Source of the DNA: Deltaproteobacteria bacterium
GTDB lineage: Bacteria; Myxococcota; XYA12-FULL-58-9
Length of the DNA: 64,000 nucleotides
Reading direction: 5' to 3'
NCBI GenBank assembly: GCA_016218825.1
Contig: JACRCV010000064.1
Location: forward strand, 124,001 to 188,000
Shown here: one piece after another, positions 24,404 through 32,762 of the stretch
How the letters are laid out: the number at the start of each line of letters is the position of its first letter
Numbering within the stretch: the stretch's first letter is position 1
Notes under the pieces: generated by a model
Database searches by the model: none
What the model was told of the DNA's origin: nothing
Seen by the model: only the letters and a program-made list of their open reading frames with translations
Position numbers and translations under genes: made by a program

Positions 24404-25126
24404 GTGGTTCAACGGTCCAAGCTTCTAGGTGCGCTCGTCCAGCCGAAGGGCGGTGGCGTGCCGAGCGGCGGTCAGGCGATGGCGCCGGCCGCAACCACGC
24501 ACGCCGTGGGTGGTGCCAAGGACGCACCGGCCGTCATGCGGCGCGCCGATCCGATGGTCGACCTGGAGCGCGGCTCCGACCGCTATGGGGTCCGGAACCC
24601 GGCCAAGGCAAGGGAGTTCGCCGAGCGGGACGGCGCGGCGACGCATCAGACGCGGGCCAGGATCGACCAAGCCAAACGTGAACTGAAGAAGCTGACGCCC
24701 CTGGTAGGCCAAGCCGCGAGCGCCGAGCCGCGCGTCTGCGGTCCGGGCGTCATCAAGCTGGCGTGGCTGCTGGCGAGCGTCGGGCCGGACGATCTCGACG
24801 CGCCGACCCGCGCCGACGTCCAACGCGGTCTCGACCGGTTTCTCAGCGCCGTGCTCGCTCGGGTTCCCGCCGGCCAATCGATCGCCATCGACGTGCCCCG
24901 GGACGGGGTGACCTCGCTGCGGGCGGCCCACAACCGCCAGGTCAACGTGTTCGACACCGACGGCTTCGCGCGCGGCTTCGAGTTCCTGATCAACGAGGCC
25001 CCGGCGAAGTTCGGCCTCGAGGAACGCCACCACGCCGAGGCGAAAGTCGCGACCGTCGAGGAAGATCTGCGGCACGGTCTCGGCACCGACGACGTCCAGC
25101 GGGTCGTCATCGCGATGAAGTCGTAG
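24404..25126 (+). CDS. Hypothetical protein, soluble
   Basis: The 240-residue product has no signal peptide or membrane helix. It has a disordered N-terminus (residues 1-60), then a helical region (VQRGLDRFLSAVLARVPAGQ) and a mixed alpha/beta C-terminal half (QSIAIDVPRDGVTSLRAAH, VNVFDTDGFARGFEFLINEAPAKF). No family is recognised. The GTG at 24404 follows GAGGGGG by 7 nt and is preferred over the open frame upstream to 24263. It stands alone, with its own promoter, convergent with the oxidoreductase gene. Codon use looks normal for the genome, so it is probably a real lineage-specific gene. Confidence 0.55.
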   Translation: MVQRSKLLGALVQPKGGGVPSGGQAMAPAATTHAVGGAKDAPAVMRRADPMVDLERGSDRYGVRNPAKAREFAERDGAATHQTRARIDQAKRELKKLTPLVGQAASAEPRVCGPGVIKLAWLLASVGPDDLDAPTRADVQRGLDRFLSAVLARVPAGQSIAIDVPRDGVTSLRAAHNRQVNVFDTDGFARGFEFLINEAPAKFGLEERHHAEAKVATVEEDLRHGLGTDDVQRVVIAMKS

Positions 25127-25164
25127 CGCGCTGTTCTCGCCCCAGCGTTTCGTCGCGCCGCTGG

Positions 25165-26187
25165 CTAGTCCGGGGCCAGAATGATCTTGCCGACGTTCTC
25201 GCGGCCCTGCATCCGGCGGTGCGCGGCCGCCGCCTCGCTGAATTGGAAGACCTTGTCGATGTGCGGCTTGATCTTGCCGGCGGCGTAGAGCGACAGCAGG
25301 GCCCGGAGCGTCTCGGCAACGAGCTCGGGCTCGTGCCAGAGATGCCCGACGTGGACGCCCGCGACCGAGCGGTTCTTGACCATCAAGGACAAGGGGCTCA
25401 GGAGGGGCACCGACAGAAGCTGGCCTACCGCGTGGATCCAGCTGCGAGTGTCGCCGCGGCTCAGGTTGGCGAAGCCGAAGGCGACGAGCATGCCGAACGG
25501 CTTGAGCAGGGTCAGGCCCTTCTTCCAGTCCTTGCCGCCGAGCGGGTCGAGGACGATGTCCACGCCGCGGTTGTCGGTGAGCCGCATGACCTCGGCGGCG
25601 TAGTCGAGAGTGTGGTAGTCGATCGGGTGGGTGCAGCCGGCCTGCCTCAAGAAGTCGTGCTTCGTGGCCGACGCGGTGCCGAAGATAGTCACGTCGGGCA
25701 CGGTGCGGCAGAGCTGAATCGCCGACAGGCCCACGCCGCCCGCGGCCATGTGGATGAGCACGCTGCCGCCGGGTCGGAGCGCCGCCGCCCGAAAGAGCAT
25801 GAGATGGCTCGTCATATAGTTGACCGGAATGGCCGCGCCTTCTTCGAAGCTCATGGCCGGCGGCATCGGGAAAGCCTGGCCCGGTGCAGCGATCACCGTG
25901 TCGGCGTGGGCGCCGAACTTGACCATGACGACCACCCGGTCGCCGACCTTCACGGAGGTAACGCCCTCGCCGAGCAGGTCGACCACGCCCGCAGCCTCGT
26001 AGCCGACCACGCACGGCGGCTTCGGCGCGTCGGGGTACATGCCTTTGCGCGCCATCATCTCTGCGAAGTTCAAGCCGCAGGCTTTGACCCGCACGCGGAT
26101 CTTGCCGGGGTCGGGAACAGGGTCGGGCGCTTCGCGCACTTCGAGGACGTCGGGCCCGCCGTAGCGGGTGATCCAGATGGCGCGCAT
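25165..26187 (-). CDS. Zinc-independent MDR-family oxidoreductase (quinone reductase / VAT-1-like)
   Basis: The 340-residue protein shows the medium-chain dehydrogenase/reductase fold. The N-terminal catalytic domain has RAIWITRYGGPDVLEVREAP, ACGLNFAEMMARKGMYPD and VGYEAAGVV. The nucleotide-binding domain has VLIHMAAGGVGLSAIQL, in which AxxGVG marks NADPH-type quinone reductases. The zinc-ligand Cys/His set of alcohol dehydrogenases is absent. It likely reduces quinones or enones with NADPH. The ATG at 26187 gives GGAGGGG a better spacing than the ATG at 26193. It stands alone, divergent from the beta-CASP gene. Confidence 0.88.
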   Translation of the reverse strand: MRAIWITRYGGPDVLEVREAPDPVPDPGKIRVRVKACGLNFAEMMARKGMYPDAPKPPCVVGYEAAGVVDLLGEGVTSVKVGDRVVVMVKFGAHADTVIAAPGQAFPMPPAMSFEEGAAIPVNYMTSHLMLFRAAALRPGGSVLIHMAAGGVGLSAIQLCRTVPDVTIFGTASATKHDFLRQAGCTHPIDYHTLDYAAEVMRLTDNRGVDIVLDPLGGKDWKKGLTLLKPFGMLVAFGFANLSRGDTRSWIHAVGQLLSVPLLSPLSLMVKNRSVAGVHVGHLWHEPELVAETLRALLSLYAAGKIKPHIDKVFQFSEAAAAHRRMQGRENVGKIILAPD

Positions 26188-26357
26188 TGGCATCCCCTCC
26201 AGGTGCCCGGAATGTGCGCCCGCTACCCAGGCAGCGCAAGTCCGGGTGTTGCCGGAGGCCGGCGCCTTCCAGCGTCCCGCCCCGACCCTGAGATTCCACT
26301 CGGGCGCCACGCCCGGTCGGCGTATAGTCGGGCGTCGTCTACGATTCCGGAGGGTCG

Positions 26358-27770
26358 ATGCAAGCCGAGCTCTATTCTCATGGTGCCGCCGGCGAAGTGA
26401 CCGGCTCGAAGCACTTCCTCAAGGTCAAAGACACCACTCTGATGGTGGACTGCGGCGCCTTTCAGGGGCGGCGTGACGAGTCAGATCGGAAGAACCGCGA
26501 GTGGCCCTTCGATGCGCGAGAGATCAGCGCCGTGGTGCTGTCGCACGCGCACTTCGACCACTGCGGCCTGTTGCCGCTCGTCGCCAAGCGCGGCTTCGCG
26601 GGTAACGTCTACAGCACCCCGGCGACCCGCGACCTCGCGAGCCTGGTGATGATGGACTCGGCGAACATCCAGGCCAAAGATCTCGAGTACCTGCGCAAGC
26701 GCGCCCGCAAGCGCGGCCAAAGCTTCGACAAGCAGCCGCTCTACGGCGAGAACGAGGTGGTCGCCGCCCTCGAGCGCTTCATGACCGTGTCCTACCACCG
26801 CCGTTTCGCGTGCGCCGACGGCATGACCGCGACCTTCTACGACGCCGGCCACATCCTCGGCTCGGCCGCAACCGTGATCGAGGCGCGCCACAACAACCAG
26901 GTGCTCAAGGTCGGCTTCACCGGCGACCTCGGGCGGCCGGGGCTGCCGATCCTCCGCGATCCGGAGCAGATCCCCGCGGTGCACTACCTGGTCATCGAGA
27001 GCACCTATGGCAACCGCCTGCACAAGCCCATCGACCAGGCGGCGAGCGACCTCGCCGCGGCGGTGACCAAGACCGTCGAGCGCGGCGGCAAGGTCATCAT
27101 CCCGGCGTTCGCGATCGAGCGGGTGCAGGAGCTGGTGTACTACCTGCACCTGTCGGTGCGCGAGCGGAAGATCCCCAAGGTGCCGATCTACGTCGACAGC
27201 CCGATGGCCTCGAACGCCACCGCGATCTACCAGGTGCACCAGGAGTGCTACGACGACGAGACCCGCGCCCTGTTCCTCTCCGACCACAAGAACCCGTTCG
27301 GCTTCGACGACCTGACGTATGTCAGCAGCGTCGCGCAGAGCAAACGCCTGAACGACCTGAAGAAGCCGGCGATCATCATCGCCAGCTCCGGTATGTGCGA
27401 GGCCGGCCGCATCCTGCACCACCTGCTGAACAACATCGAAGATCCGAAGAACACCATCCTCGTGGTCGGCTACATGGCGGCGGGCACGCTCGGCCGCCGG
27501 ATCCTGGAGCGCGAGAGCCCGCTGAACATCCTCGGCGAGCTCCGCACCCCCGCGGCCGAGGTCAAGGTCCTCAACACCTTCAGCGCCCACGCCGACTACA
27601 ACGACATCCTGGCCTACGTCGGCAGGCTCGACCGCGCCGAGCTCCGCGAGGTCTTCCTGGTGCACGGCGAGGCCGACTCCCAGACCAACCTCAAGCGCCT
27701 CCTCGAGGCCCAGCACACCAAGACGACCATCGTCAAACCCGGCGAGCGCTACCCGCTGTTCGCCGATTGA
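26358..27770 (+). CDS. Beta-CASP metallo-beta-lactamase-fold hydrolase (RNA/CPSF-type)
   Basis: The 470-residue protein has the metal motif SHAHFDHCG (HxHxDH), the second-metal loop DAGHILGSA, the Asp in FTGDLG, and the beta-CASP cap and terminal motifs (SGMCEAGRI, NTFSAHADYND, LVHGE). Proteins of this kind are zinc-dependent nucleases acting on RNA, related to CPSF-73 and bacterial RNase J relatives. The length is standard. GGAGGG precedes the ATG. It appears monocistronic; the HPr-like gene begins 190 bp downstream with its own promoter candidate. RNA as substrate is inferred from the family. Confidence 0.92.
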   Translation: MQAELYSHGAAGEVTGSKHFLKVKDTTLMVDCGAFQGRRDESDRKNREWPFDAREISAVVLSHAHFDHCGLLPLVAKRGFAGNVYSTPATRDLASLVMMDSANIQAKDLEYLRKRARKRGQSFDKQPLYGENEVVAALERFMTVSYHRRFACADGMTATFYDAGHILGSAATVIEARHNNQVLKVGFTGDLGRPGLPILRDPEQIPAVHYLVIESTYGNRLHKPIDQAASDLAAAVTKTVERGGKVIIPAFAIERVQELVYYLHLSVRERKIPKVPIYVDSPMASNATAIYQVHQECYDDETRALFLSDHKNPFGFDDLTYVSSVAQSKRLNDLKKPAIIIASSGMCEAGRILHHLLNNIEDPKNTILVVGYMAAGTLGRRILERESPLNILGELRTPAAEVKVLNTFSAHADYNDILAYVGRLDRAELREVFLVHGEADSQTNLKRLLEAQHTKTTIVKPGERYPLFAD

Positions 27771-27885
27771 CGCCGCGCCCGTCCGCCCCACGTTGACGGC
27801 GGCCCCCGGCGGGGGCGTCTGGATGCCCACGATCCGGAGAACGTGGTGGAAAACGCGCGAGAAAGTGGCTGTGTTCGTCGTCGCC

Positions 27886-27894
27886 TGCTATGAT
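27886..27894 (+). promoter_or_regulatory. Extended -10 promoter of the HPr-like gene
   Basis: TGCTATGAT is an extended -10 element (TGn plus TATGAT at 27889-27894), about 65 bp upstream of the GTG start at 27960. No convincing -35 is seen, as is usual for extended -10 promoters. The remainder of the 189-bp gap (27771-27959) holds no gene. Confidence 0.45.
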
Positions 27895-27959
27895 CCGCCT
27901 GCGGAAGCGCCATTCGGTGGTGGGCGGCGGGAGGGTTTGGATGAGAAGGGACGCGAGCC

Positions 27960-29096
27960 GTGCACGCGATGGTCGACCGGGATACTTACGGCGTCCTTGA
28001 GCATCTGGAAGACATCAACTTCCGGGTCACGCTCGACGAGCCGGGCGCGGTCGTGCTGCACACCACCCTGGACTACGATCTCCACGTTCGCCCCGCCGCC
28101 TACATCTTCGGCCGGCTGCGCGACTGCGGCGTCGTCGAGCAACTGGCGCTGCGCCGCCCGGCCACCGAGCACTGGGTCGACCTGCAACCGCTGTCGCTGG
28201 TGGCGATGGCCATCCACCGCGGCGAAGAGGTCGAGGTGCGGGTGCGCGGCCCGTTCACCAAGGCGACCTTGCGGACGGTGATCGAGGCCTTCACCAGCTG
28301 CCCGCTCTACCGCGACTACAGCGGCCGACCGGAGCGGCCGCTCTCCGCCCCCGACGTCGTGATGGCCGACACCTCGGAGTTTCAACGCGAGTTCGAGTCG
28401 GAGAACAAGGGCTTCTGCCTCATCAAGCTCAACATCGAGAACTTCATCATCGGCCACCTGACCGAGATCGAGGGCTACATCGTCCGCCACTCGCCGGCCG
28501 CGGCCCTCAACTGGAGCGGCCTGCACGACAACTTCAAGCGTCTGCTGTTCGGCGAGTTCGAGAACTTCGGCATCCTGTCGCTCGACATCCCGCTCGACAA
28601 CCTGATGCAGACCCGCGACATGTGCTACCACCTGCACTTCAAGCAGCTGGAGCGCAAACGCAAGATCCCTTACGCGCTGTTCGGCGTCGAGTGGGGGCGC
28701 GAGTTCGGCCTGAGCTGGCGACGTAAGCAAACCCAGCGGCATCGCTACTTCTACGAGCGCGAGAGCGACTACTACCGCGACCTGTTCCTGGTCCTGGTGT
28801 TGCGCGAGCGCGGCCGCCTGGAGCGCTTCGTGTCGCAGTGGCACGACCGCCTGAGCTACTCGCTGCAGCTGCGCCGCAACCTCGCCAAAGAGATCTCGCT
28901 GTTCGAGAGCGAGATGGAGAATTTCTGCCCCAACTTCGAGAACCCCGACGAGTTCCGCAGCCACATCCACCTGATGGGCGAGATGGCGATCAAGGACATC
29001 TCGCGCCTGTCCCCCTACCTCGAGCTGGTGCTCGACAAACGCATCTGTCAGACCGAGGTCCCGGAGATGCCGGCGTTCCCGCGGACCGGACGCTAG
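27960..29096 (+). CDS. HPr-like domain fused to an uncharacterised helical domain
   Basis: The 378-residue protein has an N-terminal region (about residues 28-112) that aligns by eye with the phosphocarrier HPr. LDYDLHVRPAAYIFGRL matches the LHARPA active-site motif, with the phospho-accepting His at residue 42, and LVAMAIHRGEEVEVRV matches the second conserved half. The regulatory Ser46 position appears to be Gln. Residues about 130-378 form a charged helical domain with many aromatic and Arg residues that is not recognised. No signal peptide or membrane helix is seen. The GTG at 27960 follows GAAGGG at good spacing; ATG at 27969 is an alternative. A signalling role linked to phosphotransfer is inferred. 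No EI or EII genes are in the window. Confidence 0.6.
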   Translation: MHAMVDRDTYGVLEHLEDINFRVTLDEPGAVVLHTTLDYDLHVRPAAYIFGRLRDCGVVEQLALRRPATEHWVDLQPLSLVAMAIHRGEEVEVRVRGPFTKATLRTVIEAFTSCPLYRDYSGRPERPLSAPDVVMADTSEFQREFESENKGFCLIKLNIENFIIGHLTEIEGYIVRHSPAAALNWSGLHDNFKRLLFGEFENFGILSLDIPLDNLMQTRDMCYHLHFKQLERKRKIPYALFGVEWGREFGLSWRRKQTQRHRYFYERESDYYRDLFLVLVLRERGRLERFVSQWHDRLSYSLQLRRNLAKEISLFESEMENFCPNFENPDEFRSHIHLMGEMAIKDISRLSPYLELVLDKRICQTEVPEMPAFPRTGR

Positions 29097-29117
29097 CGAG
29101 AACGGCCCGCCGCGCCC

Positions 29118-29369
29118 CTGTACGACGCGGGCCGGTGGAGATATCACCGCCTGACATGGCTGCTGCCGCAGGTGGTCGACGACGAGATCTGTCCCGCTCC
29201 TTGCGGTGGTGACACGAGCGGCGCCGACAACACCCCCGGCGCTCGCAACACCGGCGCTGCCTGGCGCGATCCCGCCGGCAACCTCTGGCTCTTCGGCGGC
29301 GACCTCGGCTTCGACAGCGCCGGCAACAGCGGCGAGCTCGACGATCTCTGGCGCTACGGCTCTCGGTAG
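29118..29369 (+). pseudogene. Fragment of a kelch-repeat protein
   Basis: One frame, open to a TAG at 29367-29369, encodes a last kelch-type blade: PGARNTGAAWRDPAGNLWLFGG, a short loop, then GELDDLWRYGSR. This is the usual terminal pattern of bacterial kelch proteins. Upstream residues (LYDAGRWRYHRLTWLLPQ) do not look like kelch, and no start with a ribosome-binding site exists. It is probably the 3' end of a gene whose body was lost, lying between the HPr-like gene and the next operon. The 29097-29383 gap contains nothing else recognisable. Confidence 0.5.
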
Positions 29370-29383
29370 CGTAGAGGCCGGTT

Positions 29384-30400
29384 GTGAGTGCCTTCCTGCT
29401 CTTGGCGGCGGTGCATGCGGCGGCTGCCGGCCACGTCGTCATCTGCGTGACGGTCGACGAGGCCGGCCTGAAGTCCGGGGCGGCGCTGTCGGCTGCGGAG
29501 CTTCGGCAGGCGCTCGCGGCCCGTATCGGCAAAGCGGTGACGGTCGTGAGCGGCTGCGACCCGAAGGCCGAGCCGGCGTCGTGGCGGGTCCTGGCGGTGC
29601 CACAACGGGAGCTCGTCGCGATCTCGATCCGCGGCGCGGGGAGCGAGCTCCGCAAGCGGATCTCGATCGAAGGCCTCGACCAACACCAAGCAGCCCAGGT
29701 CGTGGCCCTCGCGGTGGCGGAGACGATTCGCCCGTCTCTGCGCCTGCCGCGGCTCCCGGAGGCCGCGCCCCCCACCACCCCGGAGCCCGAGCCGACGCGC
29801 CAGCTCGCGCCCCTCGGGCTCCCGAGCGGTCCCGACGCCGGCGACCGGCCCGAGCCCGGCTCCGGAGGCGGGGCCGCGGTCGGCGATATCTCGCGCCGCG
29901 CGCCGACCGAGCTCGGGCTGGAGCTCGGCGGAGAGCTGCCGTTCGCCTCGGGCCGCGCGGCGCCGCACCTGCGGCTGTACGGGTCGTTCTCGCTCGGAGT
30001 CCTGGATCCAATCGGATCTGTGGGGTTTTCCGAGCATCTCCGCCGCAGCCGGAACCTGATGATGGTGGGGGGTGAAGAGCTGCACGCCGCGGTGGGGGTC
30101 GGTCGGCGATGGCAACCGGTCGCAGTGAGTGTGCTCGGCAAGGGTCGGCGCACCTCGTTGCGCTTCGATTCGCCGCGCTTCGCGGGTCGGGTGCGGCGCA
30201 GCTATTGGGACGCAGGTCTCGGCCTCGGGGCGCGCGCCTGGGTCCTCGACCTGATGGATTTCCAGCTCGGCGTGGCGGCCGATTTGACGCTCTGGTGGCG
30301 GCCACGGCGGGTGACCTTCGGCGGTCACGAGGTCTTCGCTCAGGACACGTTGAGCGTCTTCGTCGCCGCCGCGATCGCGTGGCACGACGAGATCATTTGA
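29384..30400 (+). CDS. Predicted envelope protein upstream of an ECF sigma operon
   Basis: The 338-residue product begins with a short signal peptide (MSAFLLLAAVHAAAAG). The N-terminal half (about residues 20-125) is a mixed alpha/beta domain. A Pro/Glu-rich linker (130-170) follows, then a C-terminal region of amphipathic strands (GLELGGELPF, LHAAVGVGRRWQPVAVSVL, DAGLGLGARAWVLDL, LGVAADLTLWWRP) like an outer-membrane beta-barrel. It is followed by the sigma factor gene after 9 bp, so it is probably co-transcribed and may be part of the sensing system. The GTG at 29384 has AGAGG before it. The barrel assignment is by pattern only. Confidence 0.6.
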   Translation: MSAFLLLAAVHAAAAGHVVICVTVDEAGLKSGAALSAAELRQALAARIGKAVTVVSGCDPKAEPASWRVLAVPQRELVAISIRGAGSELRKRISIEGLDQHQAAQVVALAVAETIRPSLRLPRLPEAAPPTTPEPEPTRQLAPLGLPSGPDAGDRPEPGSGGGAAVGDISRRAPTELGLELGGELPFASGRAAPHLRLYGSFSLGVLDPIGSVGFSEHLRRSRNLMMVGGEELHAAVGVGRRWQPVAVSVLGKGRRTSLRFDSPRFAGRVRRSYWDAGLGLGARAWVLDLMDFQLGVAADLTLWWRPRRVTFGGHEVFAQDTLSVFVAAAIAWHDEII

Positions 30401-30409
30401 GAAACCACG

Positions 30410-31021
30410 ATGTCCGGGGACAATATCCGTGGAGGTCTTGCCATCGACAAGGAGCGGCGCGACGTCTCAGACGACGAGCTTGTCGCCGCCGCGTTGCGAG
30501 GTGACGATGGTGCGTTCAAGACCCTGTACTTTCGCCACGCCCCGGTGCTCGCGCGGCGCTTGCGCATGGTGCTGCGACAGCCCCAGGAGGTCGAGGACGT
30601 GCTGCAGATGACCTTCCTGGAGGCACATCGCTCGCTGCCGCGGCACCGGCGCGACTGCTCGTTCGCCGCCTGGCTCTCCCGTATCGCGTACCACGTCACC
30701 GGCAAGCACCTGCGCTCCCGCCGGCGCCGCGCCTGGCTGTTCTTCGACACCGAGGCGGTGCCGCGCTCGCCGGCGCCGGATGCGATCGCGTCGCCGGAGC
30801 AGGCCGCCGGCCGGCGCCAGCTCGTCGATCGGCTGTTCGCGGCGATGCAACGCCTGCCGTTGAAGCAGCGCGTCGCCCTGGTGATGCACGACATGGAGGG
30901 GCTCGGCGTCACCGAGATCGGCGCGCGCGTCGACGCGTCGCCGCAAACCGTCTGGGCCCGGGTCCAGAAGGCGCGACGCGTCGTCCGCGCGGCGTTTGCC
31001 GAGAAAGACGAGGGCAAATGA
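30410..31021 (+). CDS. ECF-type RNA polymerase sigma factor
   Basis: The 203-residue protein has sigma region 2 (DDELVAAALRGDDGAFKTLYFRHAP, then VEDVLQMTFLEAHRSLPRHR, matching the DxxQ-type -10 recognition helix) and region 4 (MQRLPLKQRVALVMHDMEGLGVTEIGARVDASPQTVWARVQKARR, a helix-turn-helix). Length and layout fit extracytoplasmic-function sigma factors. It overlaps the next gene by ATGA; that gene encodes a FecR-like membrane protein likely to be its anti-sigma factor. Confidence 0.93.
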   Translation: MSGDNIRGGLAIDKERRDVSDDELVAAALRGDDGAFKTLYFRHAPVLARRLRMVLRQPQEVEDVLQMTFLEAHRSLPRHRRDCSFAAWLSRIAYHVTGKHLRSRRRRAWLFFDTEAVPRSPAPDAIASPEQAAGRRQLVDRLFAAMQRLPLKQRVALVMHDMEGLGVTEIGARVDASPQTVWARVQKARRVVRAAFAEKDEGK

Positions 31022-32718
31022 CCGCCCGCCCCAAAGACGCGCCAAGAGATCTCGAGGACGCTATCGCCGGCCTGGTCGAAGAGTGCACCCCGGGGCTCGA
31101 GCCGGAGCGGCTGCGGGCAGTCTACGCGCGGGTCGAGCGGGAGCTGCGAACACCGCGCGAGCCGGCACGCCCCTGGTTGTGGCTGTTTAGCGGCGCGGCG
31201 CTGTCGGCCGCGGCGGCGTTGATCGTGGTGCTGACGATGCCCGAGCGCGCGGTGCCGCCGCTTCCGCGCCAAGCGCCGGCGAGCGGCGTGCAGCTGCTGT
31301 TGACGAGCGGTGACGTGGTCGTCGAGAGCGCGCCCGATCGCGGCAGCGCCGGCAGACCGAGCCCGACGCCGCGGGCGCTGCGGCTCGGGGCGCGGGCGGC
31401 GGTCGAGCTCGTCCTCGACGGTCGCGCCCACGTCGCGCTGCTCGGACCGGCGGAGCTGCGCTTCGACCGGGGACCACGGCCGCAGATGACCGCGGGCCAC
31501 GCGGTCTTCGAGGTGCGCCACAGCGACGGCCCGGCGTTCACGGTGCGGGCCGGCGACGTCGAGGTGCGGGTCCTCGGTACGCGCTTCGCGCTGGCGGTGG
31601 GCGACAACGTCTTTCGCGGCCTCACGGTCAGCGAGGGGACGGTCGAGCTCGTGCGCCCGGACGGCCACGGCGAGCGGGTGACCGCCGGCAAGAGCTCGAT
31701 GCGCGAGCCCCAGGATGCCGCCGCCGTGGAGGCGCTGGCGGAGGAGCTCGAGACCGGGTTCGCGGCGCTCGACCTCGATCCCACCGCGCCATCCGGCACG
31801 CTGCGGCTGCTGAGCGCACCCGACGGCGCGCGCGCCCGGGTCGACGGCGAGCGCGTCGGGGTCACGCCGCTGTGGCTGCGGCTGCCGGTGGGCCCGGTCG
31901 AGATCGCCCTCGACAAGCCCGGGTTCGACGATTGGCAACAGACCGTCCAGATCTCGCGAGACGCCGAGCTCCCGGTGACCGGGACCCTGGAGCAGAGCCG
32001 CCGCAAGACGAGCGACGCGCGCCGCCTCGCCGAGCTGTGGAGAGAGGCGCAGAGCGCGCTCGCCGCGGGGGCGTGTCGGCGCCTCGACACCGCGGTGCAG
32101 GCCCTGGTCCCGCGGCTGGCGTCGACCGCCGACGAGGCGCGCGCCTGGATGCTCGCCGGCGAGTGTTACGTGCGCGCCGGGCAACGGCGGCGCGGGCTCG
32201 CGATCTACGAGCGCGTCGTCGACCGCTACGCCGACACCGCGAGCGCCGAGCTGGCGTTGTTCGAGACCGCGAAGCTCAATGAAGATCTCGGCCGCGTCCG
32301 CCGCTCCCGGGTACGCTTCAAGCAATACCTCGCCGCGTACCCCGACGGCCGCCTCGCCGACGCCGCGACCTTGAGGCTCTGCGAGTCGCTGTTGAAGAGC
32401 GGCGCGCTCGATGACGCCAAGCACTGCCTCGAGGGCTATCGCGGCGCGTTCGGCCGCAGCCCGCGTGCCACCCAGGCCTGGCAGGCGCTGGCGGCGCGCT
32501 ACCACAGCCAGGGAAGCTGCGCCGCGGCGCTCCCCCTCTATCGCGACCTGCTGGCGCAGAGCGCGCCGGACCTGGACGTCGAGGCGGTGAGCTACGCGGT
32601 TCTCCTCTGCCTCGCGGCGACGCACGACAAGGGGCTCGCGGCCGCGGTTCAAGACTACCTGCGCCGCTTCCCGCAGGGCGAGCACCGCGAGAGCATCGAG
32701 GGCTTGGCGCCGAAGTGA
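31018..32718 (+). CDS. Membrane anti-sigma-type protein: FecR, PEGA and TPR domains
   Basis: The 566-residue protein has an N-terminal cytoplasmic segment (1-50), which in this class binds the sigma factor, and one transmembrane helix (about 52-72). A FecR-like beta domain (about 95-230: HAVFEVRHSDGPAFTVRAGDVEVRVLGTRFALAV) precedes a PEGA domain (about 260-320: GTLRLLSAPDGARARVDGER). TPR-like helices (about 345-560) complete it. FecR proteins relay outer-membrane or periplasmic signals to an ECF sigma factor; PEGA/TPR additions are common in myxobacteria. Translation is coupled to the sigma gene by a 4-nt overlap. The regulatory pairing is inferred from order and domains. Confidence 0.82.
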   Translation: MTARPKDAPRDLEDAIAGLVEECTPGLEPERLRAVYARVERELRTPREPARPWLWLFSGAALSAAAALIVVLTMPERAVPPLPRQAPASGVQLLLTSGDVVVESAPDRGSAGRPSPTPRALRLGARAAVELVLDGRAHVALLGPAELRFDRGPRPQMTAGHAVFEVRHSDGPAFTVRAGDVEVRVLGTRFALAVGDNVFRGLTVSEGTVELVRPDGHGERVTAGKSSMREPQDAAAVEALAEELETGFAALDLDPTAPSGTLRLLSAPDGARARVDGERVGVTPLWLRLPVGPVEIALDKPGFDDWQQTVQISRDAELPVTGTLEQSRRKTSDARRLAELWREAQSALAAGACRRLDTAVQALVPRLASTADEARAWMLAGECYVRAGQRRRGLAIYERVVDRYADTASAELALFETAKLNEDLGRVRRSRVRFKQYLAAYPDGRLADAATLRLCESLLKSGALDDAKHCLEGYRGAFGRSPRATQAWQALAARYHSQGSCAAALPLYRDLLAQSAPDLDVEAVSYAVLLCLAATHDKGLAAAVQDYLRRFPQGEHRESIEGLAPK

Positions 32719-32762
32719 GCGCGAGTGGACCGCCGCCGGCAGAGGCTCGGGGGCGTCGCCGC

